Part shown: one piece after another, positions 60,957 through 64,000 of the stretch
Layout of the letters: every line of letters begins with the position of its first letter
Numbering within the stretch: the first letter of the stretch is position 1
Origin: Micromonospora sp. NBC_00421
Lineage (GTDB): Bacteria; Actinomycetota; Actinomycetes; Mycobacteriales; Micromonosporaceae
Reading direction: 5' to 3'
Assembly: GCF_036017915.1 (NCBI RefSeq)
Contig: NZ_CP107929.1
Location: 930,001 to 994,000 of the forward strand
Length of the DNA: 64,000 bases
Position numbers and translations under genes: made by a program
Notes under the pieces: generated by a model
What the model was told of the DNA's origin: nothing
The model's database searches: none
The model's input: the letters and a program-made list of their open reading frames with translations, nothing else

Positions 60957-62816
60957 TCAACCGCGACGCCGGTGGGACACCATCGCGCGCTCGTTGTGGG
61001 CGAGGAGCTCGACCGTCCGGTCCAGCCGGACGGAGGCGCCGGCCAGGCGCCGGCAGGCCAACGTCCGGGCGTCCGGATGGCCGAGTCGCTCCGCGGCGCG
61101 CAACGCGACCTGCCAGATGTCCACCCGGTCGCCCCGGTGGCCGCCGTGGGTCAGGTACGCGTCCAGGCTCCAGGCCAGGTGCCAGGCGTGGGCGGCGAAC
61201 CCGGCGCCGATCGCGTGGTGCAGCACGGTCTGGAGCACGGGGCGTCGCTCGTCGAACCAGGCCGTCGCCGGCGACCGGTCGGTGTACCGCAGCTCGGGGG
61301 TGACGCCGGCGGCCGGCGGGGCGAGCGGCACCGGGTCCGGGTCGTCGCCGGTATCCAGCAGGGTCGCGGCGGCCCGCGCGCTGTGCACGTAATGGTCGAG
61401 CAGCCGGACCGTCGCGGCGCGCCGGGCGTTCTCGAGATCGGTGTGCGTGGCGAGGTCGCCGGCGTAGGCGCCGACCAGGCCGTGCAGCGCGTACCAGCCC
61501 GGCCCCCGCTCGGTGACCAGGGCCGCCTCGCTGAGTTCGGACAGTCGCAGGGTCGTCTCGGCCAGCGGGAGGGCGGCCAGACTGGCGGCCGCGGCCGTGC
61601 TGACGTTCCGTCCCGGGTGCAGGCTCAGCAGCCGGAACAGCCGGGCGGACGGCGGGCTGAGCGTCCGGTACGACCAGGAGAACGCCGCCTCGAGATCGGT
61701 GGCCGGATCGCCGGCGGGCGCGTTCGGTTCGCGGCCGCCATTGAACAGGCGGACAGCCAGCGTGTCCAGGGCCACGCCGGGGTGGTTCAGCGCCCGGGCG
61801 GCGACGAGGACCAGCGCCAGCGGCAGCCCTCCACACCGCTCGACGACGTCGCGGACCGCGCGCGGCTCGGCGGCAACCCGGTGCGGCCCCAGGCGGCGCG
61901 CCAGCAGCTCGCCGGCCGCCTCGCCGGCCAGGACGTCGAGCCGCACCGACCGGGCGCCGTCGGCGGCGATCAGGCCGGCCATCCGACTCCGACTGGTCAC
62001 CAGGACCAGGCAGCCCGAACTCGCCGGCAGGAGGGGCCGCACCTGCTCGACCGCGTGGGCGTTGTCCAGCACCACCAGCATCCGGCGGTCGTAGAGCAGG
62101 GAACGGTAGAGTGCGATGCGCGCCGCGGCGGTCGCGGGAAGCTGTCCGGCCGACACGCCGAGGGCGGTCAGGAAGTCCCGCACGACCGCGTCGGGGGACA
62201 TCGGCGGCCCGTCCGGATCACACCCGCGGAGGTTGACGTACAGCTGCCCGTCGGGGAAGCGACCGGCGACCTGGTGGGCCCAGTGCACGGCCAGTGCGGT
62301 CTTCCCCACCCCGGCCATGCCGCCGACGACCGCGACCACCGCGCAGCCGGCCGGTACGTCCTGCGCGATCACCGCGTCCAACGCGGCCAGCTCGGACGTT
62401 CGGCCGCTGAGGTGGGACACGGCGGGCGGCAGCTGGTGCGGTACGACCGGCGGGCACGGCTCGGGCGGAGCCGGTTGGTAGATCCGCAGTGTCTCGGAGG
62501 GCTGGATCTTCCGGCAGCTGAACGCGTGTTCGACAGCGCTGTAACGGGGCCGCCAGAACTCCTCCACGCCGGTGGTCAACGACAGCTGGGCCAACTGCCC
62601 GCGATCGGCGCTGTATTTTCGGACGGCTTCCACGAGCCCCTTGACCACGTCCCAGTCGGGCAGCCGGCGAACCTGTCCGGACAGGATCGCTCCCAGCTGA
62701 CTCTTGCTGATGCCCACCCGGGCGGCCAGGTCACGCAGGCTGGGGCCGCCCGCTTGGAGTCGGAGTTGCCGTAGGTCCAGGCACAGGTGCTCTAGCGACT
62801 GAAGCGACAGGTCCAT
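60957..62816 (-). CDS. HTH/NB-ARC (AfsR-like) transcriptional regulator
   Basis: A 619-residue STAND-type regulator. The N-terminal XRE-type helix-turn-helix is LRDLAARVGISKSQLGAILS. NB-ARC has the P-loop VVGGMAGVGKTALAVHWAHQ, Walker B RMLVVLDNAHAVEQV and LVLVTSRSRMAGLI, then CGGLPLALVLVAARA. A winged helix and the beginning of a helical repeat region follow. Relatives often carry a longer C-terminal TPR array, so this protein is on the short side. ATG 62816 is chosen because the HTH begins there. It converges with the response regulator, 18 bp apart. Confidence 0.88.
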   Translation of the reverse strand: MDLSLQSLEHLCLDLRQLRLQAGGPSLRDLAARVGISKSQLGAILSGQVRRLPDWDVVKGLVEAVRKYSADRGQLAQLSLTTGVEEFWRPRYSAVEHAFSCRKIQPSETLRIYQPAPPEPCPPVVPHQLPPAVSHLSGRTSELAALDAVIAQDVPAGCAVVAVVGGMAGVGKTALAVHWAHQVAGRFPDGQLYVNLRGCDPDGPPMSPDAVVRDFLTALGVSAGQLPATAAARIALYRSLLYDRRMLVVLDNAHAVEQVRPLLPASSGCLVLVTSRSRMAGLIAADGARSVRLDVLAGEAAGELLARRLGPHRVAAEPRAVRDVVERCGGLPLALVLVAARALNHPGVALDTLAVRLFNGGREPNAPAGDPATDLEAAFSWSYRTLSPPSARLFRLLSLHPGRNVSTAAAASLAALPLAETTLRLSELSEAALVTERGPGWYALHGLVGAYAGDLATHTDLENARRAATVRLLDHYVHSARAAATLLDTGDDPDPVPLAPPAAGVTPELRYTDRSPATAWFDERRPVLQTVLHHAIGAGFAAHAWHLAWSLDAYLTHGGHRGDRVDIWQVALRAAERLGHPDARTLACRRLAGASVRLDRTVELLAHNERAMVSHRRRG

Positions 62817-63120
62817 GGCATCGCGGCCTCCTATGTCCGATGCTGTAGAACGCTCGGAGCGACTGACCCACGCGATCGCCTGCGTGTGCAAACGTCGATG
62901 TCCGGCGCCTGTCCGGACATCGAATCACACGTGCGTGCCCAACGTGAATGCTTGTCCGGCTGAAGTGTTCCCACACACGGCGGACGGTTTCGACCTACGG
63001 GCGAGGACCCGACCCGCACCGGCGATTGTGCGGGCGCCGGCCGGAGGACGTTCCGCAGGCGGCCGCCGTCCGGGCCGGTTCTCCCACCAGCGAAGGGGCC
63101 GCGTGCCCCGCCTACGCGGA
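62817..63120. other. Intergenic region before the MFS terminator
   Basis: No gene is supported. The repeat-like hexamers TGTCCGG near 62899-62925 (ATGTCCGG, CTGTCCGGACAT) include a short palindrome, ATGTCCGGCGC...TCCGGACAT, and could bind a regulator. Confidence 0.4.
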
Positions 63121-63151
63121 AGCTGACCCCGAGGACGTTTCGGGGTCAGCT
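63121..63151 (-). terminator. Hairpin terminator of the MFS gene
   Basis: AGCTGACCCCGA at 63121-63132 pairs perfectly with TCGGGGTCAGCT at 63140-63151 around a 7-nt loop, 14 bp after the stop codon of the leftward MFS gene. A 12-bp perfect GC-rich stem is typical of high-GC factor-independent terminators. Confidence 0.8.
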
Positions 63152-63164
63152 CCGTACGCCGTCG

Positions 63165-64000
63165 TCAGGTCTGCCGGGTGGCGGCCTCGGCGTCGGCGAG
63201 CTCGCCCGGGCCGGATCCGTTCTGGTCGGGCTCGGGCGACGACCCGGTCGCCGAGTGGCCGGCCTGCTCGGCCTCGCGGAGTCCTCGCGTCGTCACCCGC
63301 GAGGCGAACACGAGCGCGGCGAGCGTCAACCCGATGCTGGCGCCGATGAACGTGGCCGACGTTCCCCGCCAGTGGGCCAGCGCCCCGCCCAGCAACGCAC
63401 CCAGCGGTACGACGCCGAGCACGATCAGGCGGTAGGCGGCGGTGACCCGGCCCAGCAGCTCGTCGGGTACCGAGGCCTGCCGCAACGTACTGACCACGAT
63501 CTGGTTCATCGCGGTCGCCACCGAGCTGCAGAACAGGAAGATTTCGACGAGGACGACACTGCTGCTGAGGCCGAACGCGGCGTAGGTGGCTGCGGGCACC
63601 AGGGCCGCCAGCCAGGTCACCGGTCCACCGCCGATCGTCCGGACCAGCTTCGGCGCGATCAGTGAGCCGGCGATGGAGCCCACCGCCGGTACCGCGATGA
63701 AGACGCCCCACCAGGCCGGTGTGACGCCGAGCGGCCCGGTCGCCACGAGCACGATCAGACTGCCGGTGGCCGCTCCGAAACCGTTGATCGAGGCGGAGAT
63801 GAATGCCACCCGACGCAGCAGCTTGTGGTTCCAGAAGTAGGACCAGCCGGCCCGGATGCTGCGCACGATGGAGCCGGGGGTGGGCCGGGAGCTGCTGACG
63901 TTGCTCGCCGTCGGCAGCAGCCGGGGCAGCGTGATCAGGGCCAGCGCGGCGATCGCGAACAGCCCGGCGCCGGTGGTGAACACCAACCATGCCGACACCG
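63165..64000 (-). CDS. MFS transporter, C-terminal part, cut by window edge
   Basis: At least 277 residues are visible, with several membrane segments (GLFAIAALALITLPRLLP, GFGAATGSLIVLVATGPLG, WWGVFIAVPAVGSIAGSLI, TSATFIGASIGLTLAALVFA). The central SIRAGWSYFWNHKLLRRVAF and the cytosolic loop RQASVPDELLGRVTAAYRLI are typical of MFS_3/EntS-type exporters. The N-terminal half lies beyond position 64000. It probably exports the product of the neighbouring cluster or gives self-resistance. Confidence 0.87.
   Translation of the reverse strand, partial: VSAWLVFTTGAGLFAIAALALITLPRLLPTASNVSSSRPTPGSIVRSIRAGWSYFWNHKLLRRVAFISASINGFGAATGSLIVLVATGPLGVTPAWWGVFIAVPAVGSIAGSLIAPKLVRTIGGGPVTWLAALVPAATYAAFGLSSSVVLVEIFLFCSSVATAMNQIVVSTLRQASVPDELLGRVTAAYRLIVLGVVPLGALLGGALAHWRGTSATFIGASIGLTLAALVFASRVTTRGLREAEQAGHSATGSSPEPDQNGSGPGELADAEAATRQT

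Overview
The window is high-GC throughout. It has dense overlapping genes (ATGA and GTGA junctions), SARP, NB-ARC, LacI and IclR regulators, actinobacterial-type insertion sequences and natural-product genes. This points to a filamentous actinomycete, most likely Micromonosporaceae; the family is an inference from gene content, since no rRNA or other marker gene is present.

Layout. (1) 1-6040: a large CRISPR array of 61 recognisable 37-nt repeats read on the + strand, with no cas genes in the window. It is split by an IS701-family element that landed inside one spacer. (2) 6417-11010: a mobile-element graveyard (serine recombinase tail, IS5, IS1634 and IS630 fragments, one IS5-type element with both ends) that surrounds an unrecognised two-gene operon (7193-8586). 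(3) 11077-17465: a LacI-controlled operon with a NitT/TauT-type ABC importer, a metallo-beta-lactamase-fold lactonase-like hydrolase, a GATase-like protein and a ribokinase-family kinase. A double palindrome operator lies upstream. A lone type I-E-like CRISPR repeat sits at 17713. (4) 18042-38265: a carbohydrate or sugar-acid catabolic locus. A 12-gene leftward run (SMP-30 lactonase, FAH-family hydrolase, 2-hydroxyacid dehydrogenase, DapA-like lyase/aldolase, extended SDR, CUT1 importer, Gfo/Idh/MocA, two beta-helix proteins) and an IclR regulator stand opposite a rightward four-gene operon (class III aminotransferase, enolase-superfamily dehydratase, amidohydrolase, SDR).

(5) 38382-39552: decayed fragments. 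(6) 39652-46834: a compact leftward RiPP operon that I read as linaridin type. It has two small precursor peptides ending in related ATP-initiated hydrophobic cores, a strong palindrome after the precursors, a membrane/alpha-beta-hydrolase fusion, a small companion protein, a methyltransferase, an ABC exporter and a phytoene-desaturase-like flavoenzyme. An XRE / ImmA-like / MAB_1171c-like triad is transcribed divergently from it. This is the most notable system in the window.

(7) 49602-56253: a secreted lipase, hypothetical proteins and scattered gene fragments (replication-type protein, LexA C-terminus, NRPS adenylation domain, YCII domain). (8) 56337-64000: a regulator-rich edge, probably of another biosynthetic cluster that continues to the right. 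It has an AfsR-type SARP, a stand-alone peptidyl carrier protein, a Cys-nucleophile thioesterase-like protein, a NarL-type response regulator, an HTH/NB-ARC regulator and an MFS transporter cut by the window edge.
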